NCBI GenBank assembly: GCA_032622095.1
Contig: CP136068.1
Location: 154,529,151 to 154,593,150, forward strand
Reading direction: 5' to 3'
From: Siphonodentalium dalli
Lineage: Eukaryota > Mollusca > Scaphopoda > Gadilida > Siphonodentaliidae
DNA length: 64,000 bases
Part shown: positions 31,645 through 42,691 of the stretch, piece after piece
How positions within the stretch are numbered: the stretch's first letter is position 1
Layout of the letters: the number at the start of each line of letters is the position of its first letter
Position numbers and translations under genes: made by a program
The notes under the pieces: generated by a model
Databases searched by the model: none
What the model was told of the DNA's origin: nothing
Seen by the model: only the letters and a program-made list of their open reading frames with translations

Positions 31645-32390
31645 CATTTCGGTTTGCGCTATAACAGCTCAATGTTTTAAGGTGTTACACAACGTCTGAT
31701 AAAAAGAGTTCTATCTGGAATATTCACACTATTTTTTCAGAGAACATGCATAGAGTAAACATAGTCCTATCGGACTATCGTAAAGTAGTTCCGTTTAATT
31801 CGGGATTAATTAACCCTCAGACTGCCGAAACTGCCGACAATAAATTCGCTTGTTCATGTCCCTCGAAAATCAAACTTGCCTGTTTAGAGGTCCCATTTTC
31901 GTGGCTAATGGTGATAGAATCACAATTTTTCAGTCAAGTTCATGGATAAATTACATTACACTTAATCGGCTTATGTCCGCGGCCATAAACCTGCGTTTTG
32001 ATAACAATTTATTTGAGACAAACTGTTGCGCGGGTATCAGTCGGCGCTTATCGGTTGAAGTTATTATAATCGTGCAGCCTGCACGTGCAACAAGTGTTCA
32101 AATACAACAGAAAAAAAAATACTATGTCAAATAAATAACGTTATCAATGGACAGACAAGTTTCATTTCCGTGGGACACGAAAAAGCGAATTTAATGTCGT
32201 CAGTTTCGGCAGTCTGAGGGTTTTAATTAATCTCCTTTACGATATCCCGATAGGACTATGTTTACTCTATGTTCTCTGAAATAAAATGGTGTGAATATTC
32301 CCGATAGAACTCTTTTTATCAGACGTTTTGTAACACATTAAAACATTGAGCAGTTAGCGCAATTTTCTGAAATTTCGGACCATTTCGTCT
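31645..32390. mobile_element. Foldback element with ~250-bp inverted arms
   Basis: 31645-31893 is an imperfect reverse complement of about 32140-32390. Examples are ACGTCTGATAAAAAGAGTTC and AGTAAACATAGTCCTATCGG on the left, both found inverted on the right. The centre is about 250 bp and non-coding. It lies between two PLE fragments. No target duplication was found, so its class is open. Confidence 0.75.
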
Positions 32391-32756
32391 ATAAAAATAC
32401 GATGAGCAACTGAAAATGTTTTTCAACATTCTGGAAGGGGTATATGTCCATGGTATATATGTTTAAAATTTCACGCATAAACTATGACAGATAACAAAGT
32501 TATAATTAGTTTTATAGGTCCACCATAAATCCCCTATAATAAACGCATGCGGCCGTAAGCACATGGCTTTGCTGTGGATACTTTCGTTCCCAGCATGCAT
32601 CATTCTCGCTATCTGTAAAATGTCTATGAACAATGGCTGTGCCATGCACTCTTAGCTTTGATCCGCATTTAGAAGCATTCTGGTGTGGCGACTGAGAAAC
32701 CTGCAGTAATTTATAAGCCGTAGTTCATTGTAATAATTTGAAGAATTACTTTTCTT
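32391..32756. other. Gene-free stretch between foldback element and PLE fragment
   Basis: AT-rich, no recognisable gene or repeat. Confidence 0.5.
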
Positions 32757-33161
32757 AACGGAATTCTGAGGCGGTCCTCATGTAACCAATATATTTTATA
32801 TTATGATTTATATTTATGGCTAATAATATGATCTTGGTGGTGTTACCATTTCTGACTATGGTTTTCTTGTGTAGTATTGGTAGCAGTGTTTTTGCGGATT
32901 GAGTTACATTAGGGTGGCGTGGGTTGTGAGTTGTTACGAGTGGAATGAGATCGGACTCGGCTTGTCTCTCTTTATCTTTTCTCAATTCTGATTTAGGTGT
33001 TTTTAAAGCTTCGTCGATTCCACTTTTTATTAGCTTGTCTGGGTAATGTTGGTCTTCTAAAAAAGAGTGCAGTTCTTGTAGCCGAACATCTCTAATATCA
33101 ACACCATCTACAATTGTACAGATACGTCTGGCTAGACAATACGGTATACTTCTCTTCGTAT
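32757..33161 (-). pseudogene. PLE fragment: region between RT and endonuclease
   Basis: Minus-strand reading SIPYCLARRICTIV, LQELHSFLEDQHYPDKLI and HNPRHPNVTQSAKTLLPIL matches the segment that follows the RT in canonical PLEs (recognised from the family pattern). Its downstream end, TAACGGAATTCTGAG, is repeated near 31492, so this fragment and the one at 30757 overlap in content and come from related but separate copies. It is cut off at the edge of the 2.4-kb tandem array. Confidence 0.75.
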
Positions 33162-33744
33162 GGGAAGTATTATAGAGTAAAATACATAGGGTTTTAATTT
33201 TGATATAATTCTGAATCAACGAATTATCTTAGTAAGGTATGTAGGCCGATAAAGTATTGTAGAACGCAGTTTAAGGTCGGATTTCGATATAGGTAAATAT
33301 ACATATATCACATATTCGTAAATCGAGATTGTTATATACATGTATATATATACCTACATAAACGTTCAATAATTCGAATACAGGTTACCCACTGTCGCGT
33401 ATCATACTGTCTTACATAACTCGTACATTAGATTTCACGAAGCCGTCAATGCGTATCGATATATAGTTTGGCATATCAATTATATTTATATACAACCGCC
33501 GAGAAATCCATTCCAATGGTCATCCATACGAGAAGGTTTATGTAAGAAACTTAAGAATATGTGACTATCACCGGTGGGCATTTGTTTGACTTCAATTTCA
33601 ACTTATCGCGTTTATTGCTTCACAATGTCGTAAATTCTTGCATAAGATTTTCGCCTTTATACTGCCTATGACATACACAATAGGCGCAGTATTTTCATAA
33701 GAGCTTTTACATAACCAGTGAGGTAACGTACTGGTCACGCAACC

Positions 33745-34230
33745 GTGTCTAGACATGTCCAATTGTATATAGGAGAGTTTGTGACCTACCAGAGTACTTC
33801 TGGATTTTCCGTCGTCGACACAACACGCTATTCATCCGACAGGCTTGATTTTTCCGCTGTTTGGAAATATACATTTTATTTGGATGTTCCATTTATGTGT
33901 ATAATGTATTATATGTATCACTTATTCTGTCTACCATATAAAGAATTAATTCCCCAAATTTTTTCAACATACTTCAACCCGGAAACTGCTCTGTTAAACG
34001 ACCATCTACAGCGTATTCGATCCCGGCTGACGGAAAGGAATAACAAAATTCAAGGGACGATTTCAGCCAAAATAACAAATTTGCTGGAAACTTTCAATCT
34101 GAGAGAGCATGATTTCGATTGGAGTTTCACTACCGACAAGGGTGCCATTCGCCTGGTGCTGAATTGGATAAAGACAGACGTTTCTCGGTACAAATCACCA
34201 ACAAAAAGATTGCGAGATGAGACCAGATGA
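33745..34230 (+). pseudogene. 2.4-kb unit copy 1, first frame (unrecognised protein, deletion)
   Basis: The open frame begins at a GTG, with no ATG start. The part conserved as protein between copies is the C-terminal ~90 residues (LQRIRSRLTERNN, NLLETFNLREHDFDW, TDKGAIRLVLNWIKTDV, SPTKRLRDETR), basic and probably helical. Compared with copies 2 and 3 about 29-30 bases are missing near 33993, which fuses an upstream out-of-frame stretch to it. In all copies this frame ends in TGA overlapping the next ATG (ATGA). I do not recognise the family. Confidence 0.5.
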
Positions 34231-34944
34231 AGGCTTTTAATGAGAGGATTCAATGCGAAAAACAGCATCAAAACATCACGATGAGTGCGACAATGGATCC
34301 AGCAAACATTGTTAAAACAAATTCACAAACTGTAAGTACCGGTACCCAAACGCCAGTACATTCTACAAGTGATGTCAGCACTAGTGTGGTCCCAGAAAAA
34401 CAGACATCGTTCAGTCCAAACTGTAACGTCTTCAAAAAATATTGGCATAATGGCATCTCCATTAATGAAAAATGCCAATCTTCAAACACCAACTGTTCAT
34501 CACAAGTTATCAGTGAACTCTGTAAACAATTCGACCTTTCCAAAAACACCTACTGGTACGCCGAAACCTCAGACAAAATCATTTGCGTGTGTGAAATACG
34601 AACACGGCGAAGAGATGAACAACATCGTGACTAAACCTGTTAACATTTCTGACTCACACAAATCATCCCCGAAGAATACAACAAAAACTGATGTTTGGAC
34701 AGTGCAGTTAGATGGCACTGATATAGAAGAAATGGTGAATTTATCAAATGACGGACACGTGAGGAACCTAGATAAAATCGACCACGATACCAAACGGCAC
34801 TTCCGCATGAGTGATTGTGCTCCGCTTCTCACAGTTAAATACAAGAACGGAACTACTGGCGTCATAGATGGAAACAAAATACAACCGAAGCTGTACTACA
34901 AGTTACACGAGGAATGGAGAGCAATACATTTTGAAGATGGATAA
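34227..34944 (+). pseudogene. 2.4-kb unit copy 1, second frame, frameshifted
   Basis: Matches the intact 238-residue frame at 39042 but carries one extra A in the run near 34396-34401 (GTCCCAGAAAAACAG), so the N-terminal and C-terminal halves fall in different frames. The C-terminal half is complete from there to the stop. Confidence 0.7.
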
Positions 34945-36131
34945 CCAAACAAACACTACTGTTACAGGCACGTGAGGCCTTAATTGTCGAAAATATTCAT
35001 ATTTGTTCCAAACACCGTAAACAGAAAAACATTAAAACGCATACAGTTTCGTTCATATATACCATGACCATCGCGTAAACAGCATGTTATCATAAATACC
35101 TACTATATTTTACCTAAGCAAGAGCCTGATTGGGTTACAGAGAACAGCACAATGCTACTGGCTAATCACACACAAAAGGCATACACGCTCTTTATTAGTT
35201 CCATACCAGGAATTCATCAACAAAGAACGCTCTTTATGTTTACCATCATAATATAAACAAACACCAGAAAAGTAACTGTTTATGCTTTTGTTTAGATAAC
35301 AATGGTTAAACATATGAGAATAACATACTGTTTATGCGATATTTCTTATTTATATACGGACAAAATCTGTCTACATTTTGATGTTCTTTCTGTTTGTGGG
35401 GTTTTTGACGGGTGGAAATATTTTCACAGGATACCCACCGCCAAGGCCAACCGTACCTTTAAAACTGTTGAACTCATTGTTATCACAAGTGACTATTACA
35501 ATTTATAATTATTATTTTTGTTTTTACGATGCGGAGCATCTTTTTTATGTCGGGGAGTACTATTATAGAGTAAAATACATAGGGTTTTAATTTTGATATA
35601 ATTCTGAATCAACGAATTATCTTAGTAAGGTATGTAGGCCGATAAAGTATTGAAGGACGCAGTTTAAGGTCGGATTTCGATATAGGTAAATATACATATA
35701 TCACATATTCGTAAATCGAGATTGTTATATATATATATACCTACATAAACGTTCAATAATTCGAATACAGGTTACCCACTGTCGCGTATCATACTGTCTT
35801 ACATAACTCGTACATTAGATTTCACGAAGCCGTCAATGCGTATCGATATATAGTGTGGCATATCAATTATATTTGTATACAACCGCTGAAAAATCCATTC
35901 CAATGGTCATCCATACGAGAAGTTTTATGTAAGAAACTTAAGAATATGTGACTATCACCGGTGGGCATTTGTTTGACTTCAATTTCAACTTATCGCGTTT
36001 ATTGCTTCACAATATCGTAAATTCTTGCATAAGATTTTCGCCTTTATACTGCCTATGACATACACAATAGGCGCAGTATTTTCATAAGAGCTTTTACATA
36101 ACCAGTGAGGTAACGTACTGGTCACGCAACC

Positions 36132-36637
36132 GTGTCTAGACATGTCCAATTGTATATAGGAGAGTTTGTGGCCTACCAGAGTACTTCTGGATTTTCCGTC
36201 GTCGACACAACACGCTATTCATCCGACAGGCTTGGTTTTTCCGCTGTTTGGAAATATACATTTTATTTGGATGTTCCATTTATGTGTTATATGTATCACT
36301 TATTCTGTCTACCATATAAAGAACTAATTCCCCAGATTTGTTCAACATACTTCAACCCGGAAACTGCTCTCTGAAACTGGTGGAGAATAAGGCTGCGCTG
36401 TTAAACGACAATCTACAGCGTATTCGATCCCGGCTGACGGAAAGGAATAACAAAATGCAAGGGACGATTCCAGCCAAAATAACAAATTTGCTGGAAACTT
36501 TCAATCTCAGAGAGCATGATTTCGATTGGAGTTTCACTACCGACAAGGGTGCCATTCGCCTGGTGCTTAATTGGATAAAGACAGACGTTTCTCGGTACAA
36601 ATCACCAACAAAAAGATTGCGAGATGAGACCAGATGA
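36132..36637 (+). CDS. 2.4-kb unit copy 2, first frame (unrecognised protein)
   Basis: The conserved part is about 36370-36637 (LKLVENKAALLNDN to RLRDETR). It has no ATG at its start, and the upstream open stretch from the GTG at 36132 is in another frame and ends at about 36374. A CCCCAG acceptor-like site near 36334 leaves open that this is a second exon. It overlaps the next ATG by ATGA. Function unknown. Confidence 0.45.
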
Positions 36638-37352
36638 AGGCTTTTAATGAGAGGATTCAATGCGAAAAACAGCATCAAAACATCACGATGAGTGCGACAA
36701 TGGATCCAGCAAACATTGTTAAAACAAATTCACAAACTGTAAGTACCGGTACCCAAACGCCAGTACATTCTACAAGTGATGTCAGCACTAGTGTGGTCCC
36801 AGAAAACAGACATCGTTCAGTCCAAACTGTAACGTCTTCAAAAACTATTGGCATAATGGCATCTCCATTAATGAAAAATGCCAATCTTCAAACACCAACT
36901 GTTCATCACAAGTTATCAGTGAACTCTGTAAACAATTCGACCTTTCCAAAAACACCTACTGGTACGCCGAAACCTCAGACAAAATCATTTGCGTGTGTGA
37001 AATACGAACACACGGCGAAGAGATGAACAACATCGTGACTAAACCTGTTAACATTTCTGACTCACACAAATCATCCCCGAAGAATACAACAAAAACTGAT
37101 GTTTGGACAGTGCAGTTAGATGGCACTGATATAGAAGAAATGGTGAATTTATCAAATGACGGACACGTGAGGAACCTAGATAAAATCGACCACGATACCA
37201 AACGGCACTTCCGCATGAGTGATTGTGCTCCGCTTCTCACAGTTAAATACAAGAACGGAACTACTGGCGTCATAGATGGAAACAAAATACAACCGAAGCT
37301 GTACTACAAGTTACACGAGGAATGGAGAGCAATACATTTTGAAGATGGATAA
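36634..37352 (+). pseudogene. 2.4-kb unit copy 2, second frame, frameshifted
   Basis: Same protein as at 39042, interrupted by a 2-bp insertion (CA, near 37010: GAACACACGG versus GAGCACGG). This break differs from the one in copy 1. Confidence 0.7.
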
Positions 37353-38539
37353 CCAAACAAACACTACTGTTACAGGCACGTGAGGCCTTAATTGTCGAAA
37401 ATATTCATATTTGTTCCAAACACCGTAAACAGAAAAACATTAAAACGCATACAGTTTCGTTCATATATACCATGACCATCGCGTAAACAGCATGTTATCA
37501 TAAATACCTACTATATTTTACCTAAGCAAGAGCCTGATTGGGTTACAGAGAACAGCACAATGCTACTGGCTAATCACACACAAATGGCATACACGCTCTT
37601 TATTAGTTCCATACCAGGAATTCATCAACAAAGAACGCTCTTTATGTTTACCATCATAATATAAACAAACACCAGAAAAGTAACTTTTTATGCTTTTGTT
37701 TAGATAACAATGGTTAAACATATGAGAATAACATACTGTTTATGCGATATTTCTTATTTATATACGGACAAAATCTGTCTACATTTTGATGTTATTTCTG
37801 TTTGTGGGGTTTTTGACGGGTGGAAATATTTTCACAGGATACCCACCGCCAAGGCCAACCGTACCTTTAAAACTGTTGAACTCATTGTTATCACAAGTGA
37901 CTATTACAATTTATAATTATTATTTTTGTTTTTACGATGCGGAGCATCTTTTTTATGTCGGGGAGTACTATTATAGAGTAAAATACATAGGGTTTTAATT
38001 TTGATATAATTCTGAATCAACGAATTATCTTAGTAAGGTATGTAGGCCGATAAAGTATTGAAGGACGCAGTTTAAGGTCGGATTTCGATATAGGTAAATA
38101 TACATATATCACATATTCGTAAATCGAGATTGTTATATATATATATACCTACATAAACGTTCAATAATTCGAATACAGGTTACCCACTGTCGCGTATCAT
38201 ACTGTCTTACATAACTCGTACATTAGATTTCACGAAGCCGTCAATGCGTATCGATATATAGTGTGGCATATCAATTATATTTGTATACAACCGCTGAAAA
38301 ATCCATTCCAATGGTCATCCATACGAGAAGTTTTATGTAAGAAACTTAAGAATATGTGACTATCACCGGTGGGCATTTGTTTGACTTCAATTTCAACTTA
38401 TCGCGTTTATTGCTTCACAATATCGTAAATTCTTGCATAAGATTTTCGCCTTTATACTGCCTATGACATACACAATAGGCGCAGTATTTTCATAAGAGCT
38501 TTTACATAACCAGTGAGGTAACGTACTGGTCACGCAACC

Positions 38540-39045
38540 GTGTCTAGACATGTCCAATTGTATATAGGAGAGTTTGTGGCCTACCGGAGTACTTCTGGAT
38601 TTTCCGTCGTCGACACAACACGCTATTCATCCGACAGGCTTGGTTTTTCCGCTGTTTGGAAATATACATTTTATTTGGATGTTCCATTTATGTGTTATAT
38701 GTATCACTTATTCTGTCTACCATATAAAGAACTAATTCCCCAGATTTGTTCAACATACTTCAACCCGGAAACTGCTCTCTGAAACTGGTGGAGAATAAGG
38801 CTGCGCTGTTAAACGACAATCTACAGCGTATTCGATCCCGGCTGACGGAAAGGAATAACAAAATGCAAGGGACGATTCCAGCCAAAATAACAAATTTGCT
38901 GGAAACTTTCAATCTCAGAGAGCATGATTTCGATTGGAGTTTCACTACCGACAAGGGTGCCATTCGCCTGGTGCTTAATTGGATAAAGACAGACGTTTCT
39001 CGGTACAAATCACCAACAAAAAGATTGCGAGATGAGACCAGATGA
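38540..39045 (+). CDS. 2.4-kb unit copy 3, first frame (unrecognised protein)
   Basis: Same as copy 2: the coding-like part is about 38778-39045, with no in-frame ATG and an ATGA overlap with the next frame. Almost identical to copy 2 at the DNA level. Confidence 0.45.
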
Positions 39046-39758
39046 AGGCTTTTAATGAGAGGATTCAATGCGAAAAACAGCATCAAAACATCACGATGAG
39101 TGCGACAATGGATCCAGCAAACATTGTTAAAACAAATTCACAAACTGTAAGTACCGGTACCCAAACGCCAGTACATTCTACAAGTGATGTCAGCACTAGT
39201 GTGGTCCCAGAAAACAGACATCGTTCAGTCCAAACTGTAACGTCTTCAAAAACTATTGGCATAATGGCATCTCCATTAATGAAAAATGCCAATCTTCAAA
39301 CACCAACTGTTCATCACAAGTTATCAGTGAACTCTGTAAACAATTCGACCTTTCCAAAAACACCTACTGGTACGCCGAAACCTCAGACAAAATCATTTGC
39401 GTGTGTGAAATACGAGCACGGCGAAGAGATGAACAACATCGTGACTAAACCTGTTAACATTTCTGGCTCACACAAATCATCCCCGAAGAATACAACAAAA
39501 ACTGATGTTTGGACAGTGCAGTTAGATGGCACTGATATAGAAGAAATGGTGAATTTATCAAATGACGGACACGTGAGGAACCTAGACAAAATCGACCACG
39601 TCACCAAACGGCACTTCCGCATGGGTGATTGTGCTCCGCTTCTCACAGTTAAATACAAGAACGGAACTACTGGCGTCATAGATGGAAACAAAATACAACA
39701 GAAGCTGTACTACAAGTTATACGAGGAATGGAGAGCAATACATTTTGAAGATGGATAA
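39042..39758 (+). CDS. 2.4-kb unit copy 3, second frame, intact 238-residue unrecognised protein
   Basis: The only unbroken version of this frame. The N-terminal ~120 residues are Ser/Thr/Pro/Asn-rich and low in hydrophobics (TPVHSTSDVSTSVV, FPKTPTGTPKPQ). The C-terminal ~90 look globular (DVWTVQLDGTDIEEMV, LLTVKYKNGTTGVIDGNK, KLYYKLYEEWRAIHF). There is no signal peptide or membrane segment. The ATG overlaps the previous stop (ATGA), which suggests coupled translation or spliced exons. No known domain recognised; it could belong to an unknown mobile element or a duplicated host gene. Confidence 0.55.
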   Translation: MKAFNERIQCEKQHQNITMSATMDPANIVKTNSQTVSTGTQTPVHSTSDVSTSVVPENRHRSVQTVTSSKTIGIMASPLMKNANLQTPTVHHKLSVNSVNNSTFPKTPTGTPKPQTKSFACVKYEHGEEMNNIVTKPVNISGSHKSSPKNTTKTDVWTVQLDGTDIEEMVNLSNDGHVRNLDKIDHVTKRHFRMGDCAPLLTVKYKNGTTGVIDGNKIQQKLYYKLYEEWRAIHFEDG

Positions 39759-40590
39759 CCAAACAAACACTACTATTAAAACTGTTGAACTCATTGTTAT
39801 CACAAGTGACTATTACAATTTCTAATTATTATTTTTATTTTTACGATGCGAAGCATCTTTTTTAGGTCGGGGAGTACTATTATAGAGTAAAATACATACG
39901 GTTTTAATTTTGATATAATTCTGAATCAACGAATTATCTTAGTAAGGTATGTAGGCCGATAAAGTATTGTAGGACGCAGTTTAAGGTCGGATTTCGATAT
40001 AGGTAAATATACATATATATATTCGTAAATCGAGATTGTTATATAATATATATATATATATATACCTACATAAACGTTCAATAATTCGAATACAGGTTAC
40101 CCACTGTCGCGTATCATACTGTCTTACATAACTCGTACATTAGATTTCACGAAGCCGTCAATGCGTATCGATATATAGTGTGGCATATCAATTATATTTG
40201 TATACAACCGCCGAGAAATCCATTCCAATGGTCATCCATACGAGAAGTTTTATGTAAAAAACTTAAGAATATGTGACTATCACCGGTGGGCATTTGTTTG
40301 ACTTCAATTTCAACTTATCGCGTTTATTGCTTCACAATATCGTAAATTCTTGCATAAGATTTTCGCCTTTATACTGCCTATGACATACACAATAGGCGCA
40401 GTATTTTCATAAGAGCTTTTACATAACCAGTGAGGTAACGTACTGGTCATGCAACCGTGTCTAGACATGTCCAATTGTATATAGGAGAGTTTGTGACCTA
40501 CCAGAGTACTTCTGGATTTTCCGTCGTCGACACAACACGCCATTCATCCGACGGGCTTGGTTTTTCCGCTGTTTGGAAATATACATTTTA

Positions 40591-40740
40591 CATCCTGCCA
40601 TCCTGATAAAAAAACTTCGTCGGAAACTAAATTCAGAAAAAAACTTAAAACCATCACTGGAATAAATATCCAGGGAAGTGACGTCACAAAGAAACCAAAA
40701 TTCGGAAGTGACGTTAATATTCATTATACATTATGATATT
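40591..40740 (+). mobile_element. 3' end of the second PLE family, plus orientation
   Basis: 40608-40700 (AACTTCGTCGGAAACTAAAT, AACCATCACTGGAATAAATA, GTGACGTCAC) is the reverse complement of 30757-30830, the 3' end of the PLE fragment there. Only a codon or two of coding sequence remain. It caps the right end of the 2.4-kb array. Confidence 0.75.
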
Positions 40741-42122
40741 ATACTTTGTGTAACCTGAAGATCAGCAATAGCTGTGCAAGTTCAATTTATTCTTATATAA
40801 GGCTGCTTCAGCATTAGGCAGACATGACCCTATTACCATCATTAGGCAGAAATATACAAAAAACTTTAAAAACGCTCAATTTTAAACACTCTTTCTCTAG
40901 TTTTGTTCTAAATTACTGAGTGGGGCGGATAGATGACAAAATCGTGCATTTTATGGTAAATGCACCAAACTTGACACGCATGTACTAGATATAAAAATAA
41001 GACATTTTTGATATCATGCCAAGCTGGAGAATGCCCATGGTTGCCATGGCAACCGTTTTGACAACAAATCTTGTTTTTCTCTCAATCCCAACAAGTATGC
41101 ATCGCTATGACTCAGTTTCTGATCGAAAAACAATGTTTTATGTATTTATTTGTACTGAAAATGGATCAGTGTCTCATGTGTCCGTTATTGTTGGGTAGAA
41201 TCAAAATGGCGGATAAAATGGCCGCCATTTGTTTGAAAGTCCCTATTATTGGCTGCGTGTATCAACATTTTATTGAGATGTGTGTACATTTTTTATTATA
41301 AAATGTACTTTGACAAGGAAATATAAACTGATAAATCACTCTGTATATATATAACAATTCTAAGGATTGCAAAACAAAAATTATAGGTCAGAAGATTATG
41401 GAATAACGTAAATATAATGCAAAAACAAAACAATGGGTTGTTTGTTTTGATTACTATAATTGATGGTTACAATGACACGAGAAGCATTTCCATGATATAA
41501 AACTATCTGAAAGTTGATTATGACAATCTTCCGCGTTAAATTTATATCATATCATTTTAGCGAGTGCGTGTGGACAATATTGGTCTGGTACAAAACTGCT
41601 TGGCAACCGTTGCTATGGAGCTACCCGATTACCTTTGTGCAGCTATAATAACACTTACTCACATTTTAACAAGCTGCTAATCATTGTGGTATTATATACG
41701 CAACATACAAGTACCGCAAAGTTTACATATTTATGATATTAACTATAATTCTTCAAAATAGAGGTAAGCAAATGTTTTTATTACGAGCGTAGGTGCGAAT
41801 TATGTGCGACAAGGTATGACATGAATTGTTTACATTTGCAATAGCAATATCGTGAGATATATGTCATTCCCTATATAGTTGTTATACAACTGAAGTGTGC
41901 TAAACAATTTGATTCTAATATATTATGAGAATCAATCGTGCAATAACTCGTGGCATCCACTATAGGATAAAACAGTCGAAGACACTCATTCTGCGATAAG
42001 TGGCATTCAAGAATGTGCAATGGATAGTCATGTATGAATAATTCTTGACAAATCGCCAGTCAATTCTGCTAGTTGTGTGAACGCACCCTAAAGAGTTGGA
42101 AAATTTTGCATACATGTCACAG
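40741..42122. other. Gene-free stretch with a weak dispersed repeat
   Basis: 40930-41240 shares phrases (ATTTTATGGTAAATGC, GGTTGCCATGGCAACC) with 43297-43430 and 49370-49400, so an old dispersed repeat may be present. No gene is supported. Confidence 0.4.
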
Positions 42123-42206
42123 CAGAATTATGGGTAACTTTCAGGATTTAGTCGGAAATATGGTTATTTATTTCCGACTAAATCCTGAAAATTACCCATA
42201 ATTCTG
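42123..42206. mobile_element. Near-perfect 38-bp-arm hairpin (MITE-like)
   Basis: CAGAATTATGGGTAACTTTC continuing to 42160 is inverted at 42169-42206 with a loop of 8 bases and one or two mismatches. No target duplication was identified. Confidence 0.7.
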
Positions 42207-42367
42207 ATGTGGTTAAGGGGTCGATTACTTAGGGCGTTACTGTATTTACAATTGCAACTGCATAGAGCAGTGCAGCGTAATGATGCCCTCGAGAATTTAC
42301 AATCGTTTTTGCACCCGTTCTTGAAACCACATCGCAATAGTTCTTGGCAACCTTTGGATGCTCCAGG

Positions 42368-42679
42368 ATTGATTGATTGGTTGATTGGGGTTTATTGTCG
42401 CTTTAGCAACTAAGGCCATATCACGACATTGCCAGTTTTAGTGGTGGAGGAAATCCGCACACTTGCGACTAATCTAACAGTGATTTCAATGGCTGATAAA
42501 CTCGTTAACCATGTGCGGCAAACCACCGGCCATCGGCGAGTAACTGGTAACTCCACCAGAAAACGATTTCGAGCTACAAATCCACGATGGAAACATGAGG
42601 ATTTGAACCCTTATCGCCAGCGCTGGAGGGCGAAACGGTTTAGAGTTGTACCCCTAACCGATTGAGCCACCGAGGCCCC
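42368..42679 (-). mobile_element. tRNA-derived SINE, full length, with 12-bp target duplication
   Basis: Read on the minus strand it starts GGGGCCTCGGTGGCTCAATC (A box TGGCTCAATCGG) and continues to the B box GGTTCAAATCC about 60 bp later, a pol III internal promoter of tRNA type. It ends in an (AATC)n-like tail (CCCCAATCAATCAACCAATC). It is flanked by GGATGCTCCAGG (42356-42367) and GGATGCTACAGG (42680-42691), one mismatch apart. The 312-bp length is typical of a SINE. It is mobilised in trans by a LINE. Confidence 0.85.
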
Positions 42680-42691
42680 GGATGCTACAGG

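Larger units (their letters stand above)
33162..40590 (+). repeat. Tandem array of a ~2.4-kb unit (3.3 copies)
   Basis: Unit starts (CGGGGAGTACTATTATAGAG or its variant) lie at about 33162, 35551, 37959 and 39868; full units measure about 2.39 and 2.41 kb. Copy 3 has an internal deletion of about 505 bp after the second frame. Copy 4 stops at 40590 in mid-unit, joined to a PLE 3' end. Copies 2 and 3 are nearly identical, copy 1 is more diverged. The unit contains a ~0.55-kb AT-rich leader, two coding-like frames, a non-coding tail and a hairpin GATGCGGAGCATC followed by T6. Confidence 0.9.

Noticed and set aside
33745-33990. GTG-initiated N-terminal stretch (SRHVQLYIGEF...) of the first frame in the 2.4-kb unit
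   Set aside because: It has no ATG, and in copies 2 and 3 it runs in a different frame and stops before the conserved part; the fusion in copy 1 comes from a deletion.
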